From CAYRFF01 sp964436125 (lineage in GTDB: Bacteria; Bacteroidota; Bacteroidia; Chitinophagales; Saprospiraceae), in NCBI GenBank assembly GCA_964436125.1, contig CAYTBT010000031.1, forward strand, positions 1-35,108: DNA of 35,108 nt, in the 5' to 3' direction. The first letter of the stretch is position 1, and every line of letters begins with the position of its first letter. Shown here piece by piece: positions 15,105 through 23,871 of this stretch. The notes beneath the pieces are model-generated. The model was not told the DNA's origin and ran no database searches. It saw only the letters and a list, made by a program, of their open reading frames with translations. A program made the translations under genes and the position numbers.

Positions 15105-15962
15105 TCAACCTTCTGCTATCTTCGACTCAAATGGATATTTTAGGTTCTCTGCGTCCGAGAGTATTAATTTGACAGAACCGACATAGACATCGGATTCTAT
15201 ATATAAAGGAACTTTGTTTTTATCATCGGAAATGTATGCATTCAACACCGAGCCATCTTCCCCGAATGTCGTGCCGGCTACAGTATGCGTTGAATATTCA
15301 ATAGCCTCAAATGTCCCGACACCTTCAATCACTTTTTTCACCTGCGCATCATAAATCAAGTTAAGATTATACACTTTCTTGTTCAGAAATACCTGAAACG
15401 GCACGACATCGCCTTTTTCCATAGTTCTATAATCATGAACACGCAAGTAATAGGGTAGTGACAGCAAGTCTCGCGGACAGTCCTCAAGCTTGACGATGAC
15501 CGTCTCAGTATGTTTTTTATTCTTCCCTCTTGTAACTATGGCCTGGTGATTAAGCCAGTCATAATCCACGTATTCATACAGGCGATAATCCCCTTCACTT
15601 AAAGTCTTGGTGGACATAGTAGGACGCAGTGTCGTCTTGGACAAGACAGTTTTATATGAATCTTTGACCGGAAACAACCAGGCATAGGAAGGATATGAAT
15701 AACCTTCTGCCGTTAAGATGTAGCTGGTAGGCGTTTCCTCGACGTGGAAAATTACTTTCCCGATTTTAAACCAGATAAATCCGAGTTTATAGTAGGCATT
15801 GTACTTTAATGTTTCTCCGTCAATGAATACCGATTCACTGCTTTCACAAGGTAGTCTCAATGTGTCTGTAGCTTCCGCAAATGGCGCTCTAGCTTGCTCC
15901 ATTTCCATTCCCCACCCATCAATGCTCAGGCTTAAAAGACTAAGGATTATTATTACTCTCAT
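15105..15962 (-). CDS. DUF3108 domain secreted protein
   Basis: 285 aa, signal peptide MRVIIILSLLSLSIDGWG followed by a beta-rich DUF3108-type body (SVFIDGETLKYNAYYKLGFI, WFKIGKVIFHVEET, then YVDYDWLNHQAIV and YYLRVHDYRTMEKGDVVPFQ). DUF3108 proteins are periplasmic or outer-membrane associated and of unknown function; a lipocalin-like fold has been suggested. Its start overlaps the upstream flippase-like gene by 23 bp, so the two are probably co-translated. A copy of the 14-mer (15870-15883) lies early in the gene, encoding PFAEA. Confidence 0.85.
   Translation of the reverse strand: MRVIIILSLLSLSIDGWGMEMEQARAPFAEATDTLRLPCESSESVFIDGETLKYNAYYKLGFIWFKIGKVIFHVEETPTSYILTAEGYSYPSYAWLFPVKDSYKTVLSKTTLRPTMSTKTLSEGDYRLYEYVDYDWLNHQAIVTRGKNKKHTETVIVKLEDCPRDLLSLPYYLRVHDYRTMEKGDVVPFQVFLNKKVYNLNLIYDAQVKKVIEGVGTFEAIEYSTHTVAGTTFGEDGSVLNAYISDDKNKVPLYIESDVYVGSVKLILSDAENLKYPFESKIAEG
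15870..15883 (+). repeat. dispersed 14-mer AGCTTCCGCAAATG, copy 3
   Basis: Exact copy on the plus strand, antisense to the DUF3108 gene, so read in a different codon context from copies 1 and 2. Confidence 0.6.
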
Positions 15963-16908
15963 TAAAAAGTGATTTATTTAGATTGTTTCTCATAATCAAT
16001 ATCAATCCGATGATTGATGGAATACATAGATTAAATATCCATAGCAGAAACGCAGCTATTACTATTTCAGTTTCATAACTATTCCCAAACAAAAAGATAG
16101 ATATCTCTGCCTTTGCCGCTACACTTAATAAACCGGGAATAGGGATAAAAGATTGCATAACAAGTACAGCTATCGACAGAATATAGTTCCACAAGCTCAT
16201 TTCTACCACTCCGAGTATATACAATAAGAGAAAAAATTGAAAGCTGAACAACAGATATCTACTCAGAGACAATATCACTACGCGCATAAATGCCGGAAAG
16301 CCTCTTTTCTTGTACAATGCCTGGAACCATTCATTCTTGCGCCATCGACGAGGAATGAGCCACTGGATCTTTTCAGTATATATCGCAGCAGCTAGAATGA
16401 GAAGTATGGCAAGAAAAAGGACGATAAATACCAGCGTGTTCATGCCGGAGAATAGTTCAACGGGCAAGAGATATACAAGACATAGCCCCAGAAATATACA
16501 AGCTAGCCACTGCGCCAGACTAGCCCATACACTAGCCGATAGCGCAGCCGCGTTATCCTCCGCGGGTACAGCCAGTAGCCTGCCGCCGTGCTCTCCCACG
16601 CGATTGGGCGTAAGGAGACCCACGGGAATCCCCATCAATATGCCTTTTAAAGCTATGAAAAAGCTGATCTTCTTGTCTCGAGATAAAAGCAATTTCCACT
16701 TAATCGCATCTATAGATGTATGTATCACAAGCACAAGTACGCAGAGGAGCAGAGCATATCTGTGTCGATAGAATCTGTCGGCAAGAAAGTGGCTCTTCCA
16801 CATTTGCGCAAGCATAAGCCAATCCACTCTCCAGTACAAATAAAAAGCAAAGAGGAAAACAAAAAGCAACTTTATCAGACCCTGATATTTCTTTAAAAAC
16901 TTACGCAT
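15940..16908 (-). CDS. flippase-like integral membrane protein (LPG synthase TM / UPF0104 type)
   Basis: 322 aa, about eight hydrophobic segments (LIKLLFVFLFAFYLYW, YALLLCVLVLVIHTSI, LVFIVLFLAILLILAAAIY, YLLFSFQFFLLLYILGVV, ILSIAVLVMQSFIPIPGLLS, IVIAAFLLWIFNLCIPSIIG). The conserved LTPNRVGEHGGRL near residue 100 fits the LPG_synthase_TM family (G/P-x-x-G-E). No aminoacyl-transferase domain is present, so it is the stand-alone type, thought to move lipids or lipid-linked intermediates. Divergent from ruvC with a 68-bp gap. Confidence 0.85.
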   Translation of the reverse strand: MRKFLKKYQGLIKLLFVFLFAFYLYWRVDWLMLAQMWKSHFLADRFYRHRYALLLCVLVLVIHTSIDAIKWKLLLSRDKKISFFIALKGILMGIPVGLLTPNRVGEHGGRLLAVPAEDNAAALSASVWASLAQWLACIFLGLCLVYLLPVELFSGMNTLVFIVLFLAILLILAAAIYTEKIQWLIPRRWRKNEWFQALYKKRGFPAFMRVVILSLSRYLLFSFQFFLLLYILGVVEMSLWNYILSIAVLVMQSFIPIPGLLSVAAKAEISIFLFGNSYETEIVIAAFLLWIFNLCIPSIIGLILIMRNNLNKSLFNESNNNP

Positions 16909-16976
16909 TCATAATATATTACATTTAATCCTATGTGTAATTGAACAAAGTTGAGGAATTTCCATACATTTACCTT

Positions 16977-17546
16977 ATGAATCGACAGAAAACAACGATA
17001 CTAGGCATAGATCCAGGCACCAATGTCCTCGGATATGCTGTTATCCAGGCTATCTCCGGAAATCTTCACCTCCATCAACTAGGCGTAATAAAACTACACA
17101 AGTACGATAAGCACCAGACTAAGCTAAGAAAAATATTTGAGCAGCTACAACAACTTATCGATGTGCATAGACCATCAGATATGGCTATCGAGGCGCCATT
17201 CTATGGGAAAAATCCCCAGTCCATGCTTAAGCTGGGAAGGGCACAAGGCGTTTCTATCGCTGCAGGTGTGACTAAGGGGCTTGATGTCCATGAATACAGC
17301 CCTAAGAAGATAAAACTTGCAGTTACCGGCAATGGAAATGCTTCCAAGGAACAAGTTGCAGGAATGCTTCATAATCTTATCGATATGACTGGTTTTAAGA
17401 AGCAGAAACTCGATGCCACCGATGCCCTCGCAACAGCAATCTGTCACTATTATCAGACACAGAGCGCCCTGGGAAAACTCGGTAAACAAAAATCTTATAG
17501 TGACTGGTCGGCTTTTATTAAGGATAACCCCGATCGCGTATCGTGA
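16977..17546 (+). CDS. ruvC: crossover junction endodeoxyribonuclease RuvC
   Basis: 189 aa from ATG 16977 (MNRQKTTILGIDPGTNVLGY). Resolves Holliday junctions with RuvAB. Catalytic acidic residues fit the family: Asp12 in GIDPG, Glu72 in AIEAPFYGKNP, Asp146 and Asp149 in KLDATDALATAICHYY. A 12-residue upstream extension to 16941 is not family-like. No ruvA or ruvB nearby, as is common in Bacteroidota. Confidence 0.96.
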   Translation: MNRQKTTILGIDPGTNVLGYAVIQAISGNLHLHQLGVIKLHKYDKHQTKLRKIFEQLQQLIDVHRPSDMAIEAPFYGKNPQSMLKLGRAQGVSIAAGVTKGLDVHEYSPKKIKLAVTGNGNASKEQVAGMLHNLIDMTGFKKQKLDATDALATAICHYYQTQSALGKLGKQKSYSDWSAFIKDNPDRVS

Positions 17547-17785
17547 TTTTCATCCCGCGGTAAAAGGGCGTTTATAATTCATCGTAAAACCTGAGCACTG
17601 GGATTGTATTCTATAGTGGATGTTCCCTGTTCTTCTGCACTTTCTTACCGGTTTTATCCTCCCCTTGTGTGAAAACATTGTTAATGAACTCCGTTCATAA
17701 GAAACTTTTTCAAGAGAGAGACTATTTATAAAAGGGAAACGTTGATAGGAATATATCAATCAGAAAAAATCTAATAATTTTAGTT

Positions 17786-18340
17786 ATGAGAATATTAAAG
17801 ACAACAATTCTATGTGCTTTTTTCTTGGGAATTTTCTCCTATGTAAGTGCACAGAGTTCTTACCACGCATCTCTGGATGGATGGCTTGTAGATATCAATA
17901 AAGCTTATGAGGTGTCACAGAAAACGGGGAAACCTATCCTGGCCAATTTTACCGGGACTGACTGGTGCCCATGGTGTAAAAGATTGAGAAGAAATGTATT
18001 CGTCAAAGACGACTTTAAAAAATGGGCAAAAGAAAATGTCGTCCTCCTCGAACTCGATTTTCCTCGTAGAAAGAAAATCCCACAGGAAATAAGAGAACAA
18101 AATGCTCAGCTCGCACGTACTTTTAAAGTCCGTGGGTATCCGACTGTATGGGTGTTTAACCTGGATAAGGACGATCAGGGAAAATTTCAGATTGAAGCAC
18201 TCGGAAGAACCGGATTTACCAAGACTTCAGAAAAATTTATTTCCGATGTTGAAAAAATGATAGCTCGAGCGGATAAAGCAGATGATGCAGAGAATTCCGG
18301 CACCAAGAAGGCTGTTAAAACCTCCGGCGACTCTCGATAA
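17786..18340 (+). CDS. periplasmic thioredoxin-like protein with CPWC motif
   Basis: 184 aa; signal peptide MRILKTTILCAFFLGIFSYV, cut after SAQ. The thioredoxin fold carries the redox motif WCPWC (Cys61, Cys64) in NFTGTDWCPWCKRLRRNVF and the cis-Pro strand VRGYPTVWVFNLD. This Thioredoxin_7-like type acts on periplasmic disulfides or as a reductant; the partner is not evident. The C-terminal about 25 residues are charged and probably disordered. A good intrinsic terminator follows. Confidence 0.88.
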   Translation: MRILKTTILCAFFLGIFSYVSAQSSYHASLDGWLVDINKAYEVSQKTGKPILANFTGTDWCPWCKRLRRNVFVKDDFKKWAKENVVLLELDFPRRKKIPQEIREQNAQLARTFKVRGYPTVWVFNLDKDDQGKFQIEALGRTGFTKTSEKFISDVEKMIARADKADDAENSGTKKAVKTSGDSR

Positions 18341-18696
18341 TGGAGAGGTAAAAACATAAATAATTTTCAGGCGATGCGCCCTCTGGCTGCATCGCCTTTT
18401 TTATGCTTTTTATAGCTTATTTCTCCTAGCTATATATTAATTATAGTTCCTAGGGAATCCGGTTCCCCATCGCAAAAGATGAAGTACTGACTTATTTTTC
18501 TTTATCGTCTTCTAGCTTAAAGTGAAAGGGATTACCATAGAGCTCGGACTTTCAGCTTCACCTGTTTCTCCGGGTATATTCATCCGTAGTATTTATAAGT
18601 TTTTATGCGTGCTTGAATGGTGCCTTGGCACAAATGAGTACTGATATTATTTTCCTTATTTTTACATCACTCATAAAGGAGGAATTCTATTTCAGA
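18341..18696. other. 356-bp gap with terminator and nothing else clear
   Basis: It begins with the terminator of the thioredoxin-like gene. Beyond it are only small hairpins (GGGAA/TTCCC near 18447-18465, GTGC/GCAC near 18620). No gene or promoter is supported. Confidence 0.5.
18369..18402 (+). terminator. intrinsic terminator of the thioredoxin-like gene
   Basis: Perfect 9-bp stem AGGCGATGC/GCATCGCCT (18369-18377 and 18389-18397) followed by six T. Confidence 0.9.
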
Positions 18697-19263
18697 TTAG
18701 TAAGTAAAATCGATGGAATTCACTACACTTTCCATTCGATCTGCAGCGATCTTGCTCAGTAATGGATAGGTTATTACTAGGAGAATAATTTTATCCTTAT
18801 CGGCTACGATAATGGCATTAAATTGTGTGGGTTCTTGCCTGAAATTCACCTTCCCCGTGTAATGATAACCATAGTAACCACTACGTGTAAAACTCTCCTT
18901 GGTCATATAATCAACCGATAGGTTTAGCCTGCGCCTGACTTCTGCCAGGAGCTTGGAACCAAATTCCTCCATATCAAATGGCAGCATTCCCTCGTATCGG
19001 GCCTGGAAAATGACACCATATTCTGCATTAGCACTTAAAAATCCATGCGCTGAAGTCTTCTTAAAGCTCAGATCCCATCCTTGTGGTATCTGAACCCTGA
19101 AATCCAGCCTACGCAGTGGATAAGGGGATTCCAAGCGTACATTTCCTATTGTATATTCCTGAAAAATAGAAGAATTCTGCGCTACAGACATTTGCGAAAG
19201 CAAAAATGTACAGAAGAATAGACACAGATAGGTTTTAAAAGTCTGACTCTGATTGAATATCAT
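18697..19263 (-). CDS. secreted protein of unknown function (PsbP/DUF-like beta fold)
   Basis: 188 aa from ATG 19263 (MIFNQSQTFKTYLCLFFCTF), with signal peptide cut after SVAQ. In-frame starts at 19284 and 19320 exist, but the longest would overlap the divergent promoter. The mature part reads like a single alpha/beta domain (FRVQIPQGWDLSF, EYGVIFQARYEG, YYGYHYTGKVNFRQEPTQFNAIIVADKDKIILLVITYP, ending MESVVNSIDFTY). The layout resembles PsbP-like or DcrB-like domains in which a final helix predicts 'variance over time' fits, but I cannot name the family. Divergent from the next gene. Confidence 0.7.
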   Translation of the reverse strand: MIFNQSQTFKTYLCLFFCTFLLSQMSVAQNSSIFQEYTIGNVRLESPYPLRRLDFRVQIPQGWDLSFKKTSAHGFLSANAEYGVIFQARYEGMLPFDMEEFGSKLLAEVRRRLNLSVDYMTKESFTRSGYYGYHYTGKVNFRQEPTQFNAIIVADKDKIILLVITYPLLSKIAADRMESVVNSIDFTY

Positions 19264-19293
19264 ACTATATAAACTAGAAAACATTTCCTTTCT

Positions 19294-19301
19294 TATCTTT
19301 G
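19294..19301 (+). promoter_or_regulatory. candidate -7 box TATCTTTG
   Basis: Fits TAnnTTTG, 22 bases before the ATG at 19324. No matching -33 TTG at the usual distance. Confidence 0.4.
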
Positions 19302-19323
19302 TCGAAAAGTAAAAATACAACTT

Positions 19324-19815
19324 ATGAAGTTTCTTTCACAGTTCCTCCTCTTAATAAGCATTATTGCATTCACTCAATGTGCAAGTGATCCCGTTTCAGA
19401 CTGGCAAGAATTAAGCCTTCTTGAGTACGGAACCGCGGTAAGTTTTAAGGCTCCGTCCAGTGTTGTGGTTCATGAAAGCAATATGATGGGAATTAAAGAT
19501 ATCACCATAAAGGACACGGTAGGAGACTATAATCTACAGGTTTTCATCTCGGATGCTCAACTGGAGGAAATCGATGAGACACTGGCAAGTTTAAAGCAGG
19601 ATATAAAGGAGACACCCATATTTGAAGAAGTGCTGGACTCCTTTCCTCAAGGATTTATATACAGCACGAGATTGGACTCGACAACCATATCCTATGATTT
19701 TAGGTATATTGAAAATATGGGGAATGATCAGGTACAATTTCAGATGGGAATGGGCGGAATCAACAGCCTGGAGCTCGTAAAAAGGACTCTCCGTGGCATA
19801 AAAGCGCAAGAATAA
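19324..19815 (+). CDS. putative lipoprotein of unknown function
   Basis: 163 aa; MKFLSQFLLLISIIAFTQC is a lipoprotein signal peptide (Cys19). The body (AVSFKAPSSVVVHESNMMGI, YNLQVFISDAQLEEIDETLA, ending SLELVKRTLRGIKAQE) resembles the divergent neighbour in overall plan: a substrate-like beta domain closed by a final helix. The pairing suggests related envelope roles, but no function is recognised. Confidence 0.72.
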   Translation: MKFLSQFLLLISIIAFTQCASDPVSDWQELSLLEYGTAVSFKAPSSVVVHESNMMGIKDITIKDTVGDYNLQVFISDAQLEEIDETLASLKQDIKETPIFEEVLDSFPQGFIYSTRLDSTTISYDFRYIENMGNDQVQFQMGMGGINSLELVKRTLRGIKAQE

Positions 19816-20057
19816 CGAGAAATACCTATCTACTGACAGCTGTAACTGATCTTGAAACCCTGGTTCATGAAATCTTCGACGTGTTCACTTCATCCTTTAC
19901 ACAGAACATATCGAATAACTTATGGTGGATTAATCAATAATCCTCAAGGAAGTAATGTAAATGCATATCCCGGAAAGTGCAATTGCTGTAAAAAGGAAAG
20001 GAGGCCATTTATTGCATACTGCATAAATTGACCTCCTATATATCCACTTCGTCTCGG

Positions 20058-20144
<87 letters not shown>

Positions 20145-20163
20145 AACTCTTATTTCAAAGGTG

Positions 20164-20171
20164 CAAAGTTA
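20164..20171 (-). promoter_or_regulatory. candidate -7 box TAACTTTG of the tRNA-Leu gene
   Basis: Minus-strand TAACTTTG lies about 20 bases before the tRNA 5' end, the expected place for the TAnnTTTG element. Confidence 0.45.
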
Positions 20172-20222
20172 TACTATTTTTTCTTCATTCCGTAGGAATA
20201 CAAGAAATAAATATTTCAGTAG

Positions 20223-20843
20223 TTACCATAATTCCGCTGCATAACTGGCTTCCAGGAAGCGCTTCACCTCCATATAATCAGCTTCAGTATCAATGTCCAT
20301 AAGCCTTGTAATCTCGTGATACCTCAAGCCACAAGCGAGTATTTTTTCAATCGTCAAGTCCCTGACACGTGAAGTGCTCCACTCCGGAATATCAAATATC
20401 TCTTTCTGCAATTCCTTCATCCCGATAAGATAATATCCTCCATCGTATGCCGGCCCCAGCACAATATCTGCTCCCGCCAGAGCATCATAAGCTTCCTCCA
20501 GGTGAGTATCCCTTATTGTCGGGCAATCACTCCCGATGAGTAGAACTTTATCATACTGAGGACACAAGCGCTGCATAGCATCCGCCATACGCATGCCTAT
20601 ATCTCCATGAATTTGTCGCCGTATCTGTACGTTTTCTTGCCATATAGTATCATCCGGCACAGTTTCCGCATAAAAAACATACACATCAATTTGCTGAAGT
20701 TTATCTATCAGCTTCCGCAAATGCAATAACATCAATTTATAAGCACGCCTGGCTTCTGCCTGCCCAATCGAAGTCGCAAGCCGTGTTTTAACCGCATCGG
20801 AATATGGGTCCTTTACAAATATTATCAGTGCCCTCTCTTTCAT
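20223..20843 (-). CDS. TIGR04282/DUF2064 family glycosyltransferase-like protein
   Basis: 206 aa from ATG 20843 (MKERALIIFVKDPYSDAVKT). The nucleotide-diphospho-sugar transferase fold shows FVKDPYSDAVKTRLA near the N-terminus, VLLIGSDCPTI (DxD-like) and ADIVLGPAYDGGYYLIGM. Members are annotated 'glycosyltransferase' or rSAM/selenodomain-associated transferase 1; the substrate is unknown. It stands alone here, without a radical-SAM partner. An alternative start nine residues upstream (20870) is less likely. It contains copy 4 of the 14-mer (20710-20723), coding HLRKL on its own strand. Confidence 0.88.
   Translation of the reverse strand: MKERALIIFVKDPYSDAVKTRLATSIGQAEARRAYKLMLLHLRKLIDKLQQIDVYVFYAETVPDDTIWQENVQIRRQIHGDIGMRMADAMQRLCPQYDKVLLIGSDCPTIRDTHLEEAYDALAGADIVLGPAYDGGYYLIGMKELQKEIFDIPEWSTSRVRDLTIEKILACGLRYHEITRLMDIDTEADYMEVKRFLEASYAAELW
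20710..20723 (+). repeat. dispersed 14-mer AGCTTCCGCAAATG, copy 4
   Basis: Exact copy, antisense to the DUF2064 gene and in yet another reading frame. Confidence 0.6.
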
Positions 20844-21091
20844 TATCAACAACAATTCCCTTGCGGGCACTAGAATCGGTGCCCTTAATCAAATTTATGC
20901 TTTGTAGTCCATTTTACACAACGAGTTTCCCCTGGTAATCGTGTCCTGTTCTAGTCTAACAACAGCCTGCATTCTTTCAGCTCTTCAACTATTATGGAGC
21001 CTAAGTGAGCTTCTACATTAACACTTTTTCAATACACCAACAATTTCGAGTCACGAGTCACAAAATTTCCAGAATTCTCAGTTTCTGAACT

Positions 21092-21099
21092 TATCTTTG
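21092..21099 (+). promoter_or_regulatory. candidate -7 box TATCTTTG for the Fe-S assembly gene
   Basis: TATCTTTGCACC 29 bases before the ATG at 21128, matching TAnnTTTG. The -33 part is weak. Confidence 0.5.
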
Positions 21100-21127
21100 C
21101 ACCTGCTGTTAATAAAAAAAATACGCA

Positions 21128-21478
21128 ATGAATACGATTACCGACGCAAGTCCCATAAACTTGACTGATGAAGCCATTGAGCAAGTAAAGCACCTTCGCT
21201 CAGAGCAAGACCTTTCTGCGCAAGAATACCTACGCATCGGAGTAAAAGAAGGAGGATGCAACGGATTTTCCTATGTGATGGGGTTCAGTGAAGTCCATGA
21301 AAATGATATTAAATTCAATATCCGAGGCACAGAAGTTGTCATTGATAAAGCGCACATAATTTACCTCCAGGGAATGGAAATTGACTTCAATACCGGACTA
21401 AGTAATCGTGGTTTTACCTTCAATAATCCCAATGCCGATGAAACTTGCGGCTGTGGTTCTTCGTTTTCAACAAAATAA
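21128..21478 (+). CDS. A-type iron-sulfur assembly protein (HesB/IscA/ErpA family)
   Basis: 116 aa; carries or delivers Fe-S clusters. The three ligand cysteines are in place: Cys44 in KEGGCNGFSY and Cys107/Cys109 in the C-terminal CGCGSSF. The family core LRIGVKEGG...GMEIDFNTGLSNRGFTFNNPNA is clear. Which of IscA, ErpA or SufA it replaces cannot be told from sequence. No suf or isc genes nearby. Confidence 0.93.
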   Translation: MNTITDASPINLTDEAIEQVKHLRSEQDLSAQEYLRIGVKEGGCNGFSYVMGFSEVHENDIKFNIRGTEVVIDKAHIIYLQGMEIDFNTGLSNRGFTFNNPNADETCGCGSSFSTK

Positions 21479-21536
21479 ATTGAAGGTGTATTCACGTTGA
21501 AGCATAGAAACATTTTTTAACAATTTAAGTACAAAT

Positions 21537-22685
21537 ATGAAATACCTCTTGTATGTAATTCCTATAGCCTTCCTTTTCACAAGTGCTTGTGACCAGAAAA
21601 AAGCACAGGAAAGCTCTACGACAGAAATTGTTTACATCTTAAGTGAACAAGCTGATTGCCTCGATATGGGGAAAATGGCTTGCTATAAGTATAAAAAGTC
21701 TCCGGATGCCGATTCAATCTATGTCCATAAAGGGTCTATCAAGGACTTTGCCTATCTAGACGGCTTTAACTATACCATTAAAGTCCGCAAAGACTCTGCA
21801 GGACAATGGTCCCTCCTTGATATTATCGAGAAAAAATACGATGAAAACGCCTATATGATTCCGGAGGAAATAACAGGAACTTTTTATCAACATGCACGGA
21901 TAAAGGTGGATGAAAGTACACAATTTTATCCCAAGATTATGCCTGGCTCACACACCGTTTTAAGACTCAAGTATAAATCTGCACAGAATGAACGTGTTGC
22001 CGACGATGGCTATAACGAGACAATACTCGTGGAAATAGAAAATCCGAGTGGCAATATAGATATAAATAGTATCAATGATGTCGTGAAAGCTTACTACGGC
22101 AAATTCTGTTTCTGTCAATATACAGGCTACGCAGAAATGAAGGACATAAAGATACAGGGAAAGAAATCCGGTGATACTTATCAACTGAGCTTTACTCTTC
22201 CAGCCCAGAAAGTAAACATAAAAAGGATGGGAGAAGTAAAAGAAAATGTACCTTATATCAAGAAAACAAAGACCTATAAAACTGACTTCAAAAAAGGGTC
22301 GGTAATGAAAATGATCAGCAATGAATATGCCAAGACTAATATGAAATACAAGCACTTAAACGGCACTTGGGAACTCATTACTCTGAATGGGAAAACCGTC
22401 GATGAGTTTGGGGATGATGCGAGAACTCCGATGCTCGAGTTTAAAGTAGATCAACGGATGTACTATGGCCAGGATGGCTGTAACTCAATCCGTGGAGCAT
22501 TTGCATTGGGGGGAATGACTATTGCATTTGATAAAGGTATCTCTACCAAGATGTATTGCAAGACGGATATCGACGAAAAATTTGCGGAAGCTTTCTATTC
22601 CGTCAATAACTGGAGAATAGATGATAATCAACTTATCTTACGCCATGACCATAAAGCTCTCCTTGTCTTCAAAAAGAAGCAATAG
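21537..22685 (+). CDS. lipoprotein with DUF4377-like and META domains
   Basis: 382 aa; signal peptide MKYLLYVIPIAFLFTSAC with lipid-anchor Cys18. Residues about 28-100 resemble DUF4377 (EIVYILSEQADCLDMGKMAC...DGFNYTIKVRKDSAGQWSLLDI). Residues about 274-380 form a META/HslJ-like domain (LNGTWELITLNGK, GCNSIRGAFAL, EKFAEAFYSVNNWRIDDNQLILRH). A middle part of about 170 residues is unassigned. META proteins are linked to envelope stress and motility in other bacteria; the role here is unknown. 58 bp after the Fe-S gene. Confidence 0.78.
   Translation: MKYLLYVIPIAFLFTSACDQKKAQESSTTEIVYILSEQADCLDMGKMACYKYKKSPDADSIYVHKGSIKDFAYLDGFNYTIKVRKDSAGQWSLLDIIEKKYDENAYMIPEEITGTFYQHARIKVDESTQFYPKIMPGSHTVLRLKYKSAQNERVADDGYNETILVEIENPSGNIDINSINDVVKAYYGKFCFCQYTGYAEMKDIKIQGKKSGDTYQLSFTLPAQKVNIKRMGEVKENVPYIKKTKTYKTDFKKGSVMKMISNEYAKTNMKYKHLNGTWELITLNGKTVDEFGDDARTPMLEFKVDQRMYYGQDGCNSIRGAFALGGMTIAFDKGISTKMYCKTDIDEKFAEAFYSVNNWRIDDNQLILRHDHKALLVFKKKQ
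22579..22592 (-). repeat. near-copy of the dispersed 14-mer (13 of 14)
   Basis: On the minus strand AGCTTCCGCAAATT. It lies in the META domain gene. Confidence 0.4.
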
Positions 22686-22708
22686 ACAAGTGCATTAAAA
22701 TACATAGA

Positions 22709-23470
22709 ATGCGTATTATAACATATAATGTCAATGGTATCAGGGCGGCGATAAGGAAAGGGCTTCTCGATTGGATAAAAGCGGAAGGATTTGATCTTGT
22801 ATGCATCCAGGAGACCAAGGCACAACCCGAGCAGGTTGATCTGAGTACTCTGGAAAAAGTAGGTTATCATGCTTACTGGCACTCTGCTGAAAAGAAGGGA
22901 TATTCCGGTACGCTTACCTTGTCAAATGAAGAACCTCTGAGTGTGGAACGCGGGATTTCCAATGAACTATACTTCAGTGAAGGAAGAGTCCTCCGCTGTG
23001 AATTTAAGGACTTTACACATTTTAATTGCTATTTCCCATCGGGTGCAAGCAAGGAAGCTCGACATAAAGTAAAAATGCAGTTTCTCAGTGATTTTAAGGA
23101 GTTTATCGATGCCTATAAAAAAGAGTGTCCCAATCTTATAATTTCCGGCGACTACAATATCGCTCATACGGAAAACGATATTCATAACCCACAACAGAAC
23201 AAAAATAGCTCCGGCTTCCTTCCGGAAGAGAGAGCTTGGATGACAGAATGGTTCCGCAGTGGATTTAAGGATGCATACAGGTCACAATATCCACATAAAA
23301 CCGAGTATAGTTGGTGGTCTTATCGCGCAAGATCCCGAGAGCGCAACAAAGGATGGCGACTGGATTATCATTCCGTTTCCGATCCGATTGCTCCGCGTAT
23401 TCAAGATGCGTATCAATTAACTGAAGTGAAACATTCAGATCATTGTCCTGTATTGCTCGAGTTTAAGTAG
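22709..23470 (+). CDS. xth: exodeoxyribonuclease III (Xth family AP endonuclease)
   Basis: 253 aa; AP-site and 3'-end repair nuclease of base excision repair. Motifs are intact: RIITYNVNGIRAA, DLVCIQETKAQ (catalytic Glu), ISGDYNIAHTENDIHNP (Asp/Asn pair), and KHSDHCPVLLEF (catalytic His). Also WWSYRARSRERNKGWRLDY near the end. 23 bp after the lipoprotein gene, so possibly one transcript. Confidence 0.95.
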   Translation: MRIITYNVNGIRAAIRKGLLDWIKAEGFDLVCIQETKAQPEQVDLSTLEKVGYHAYWHSAEKKGYSGTLTLSNEEPLSVERGISNELYFSEGRVLRCEFKDFTHFNCYFPSGASKEARHKVKMQFLSDFKEFIDAYKKECPNLIISGDYNIAHTENDIHNPQQNKNSSGFLPEERAWMTEWFRSGFKDAYRSQYPHKTEYSWWSYRARSRERNKGWRLDYHSVSDPIAPRIQDAYQLTEVKHSDHCPVLLEFK

Positions 23471-23871
23471 TGATATTGAAATATATGCATTCCAGCAAGC
23501 CTGCTGTTTCATTGAAGACCGGTCACTACTTTTATCCATGACAACTCGGTGGTCTGGCACTGCCGAAATTTCCCGATAAGGCTTGTATCGACCTAGCCAC
23601 GAGGATATATGCCGGTAAATAGCCTCGCAAAATTGAAAAGGGGAAGATCCTTGAACTTTTGAGTGCAGTTGCCCTATAAAGTACTTAAGAAAATATCATT
23701 AAAATGCATGAATAATTCAGGATAAGTAGCTGAATTGCATGTATTGCTATAAATTTGCACAAAAACTATGGTTCAGGAAGAACTCCGGTCGCATTTTTTA
23801 CAATTATTGCAAAAAAATAGCTTCTTTTGTGAATTAATATTTCATGGAGGAGATTATAGAACCTGAAGAGG
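23471..23871. other. 401-bp gap upstream of mreB
   Basis: No gene seen. Small hairpins such as AGCA/TGCT near 23492. TAAATTTG at 23750-23757 fits TAnnTTTG and might serve mreB, with a leader of over 100 bases; no -33 match, so weak. Confidence 0.4.
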
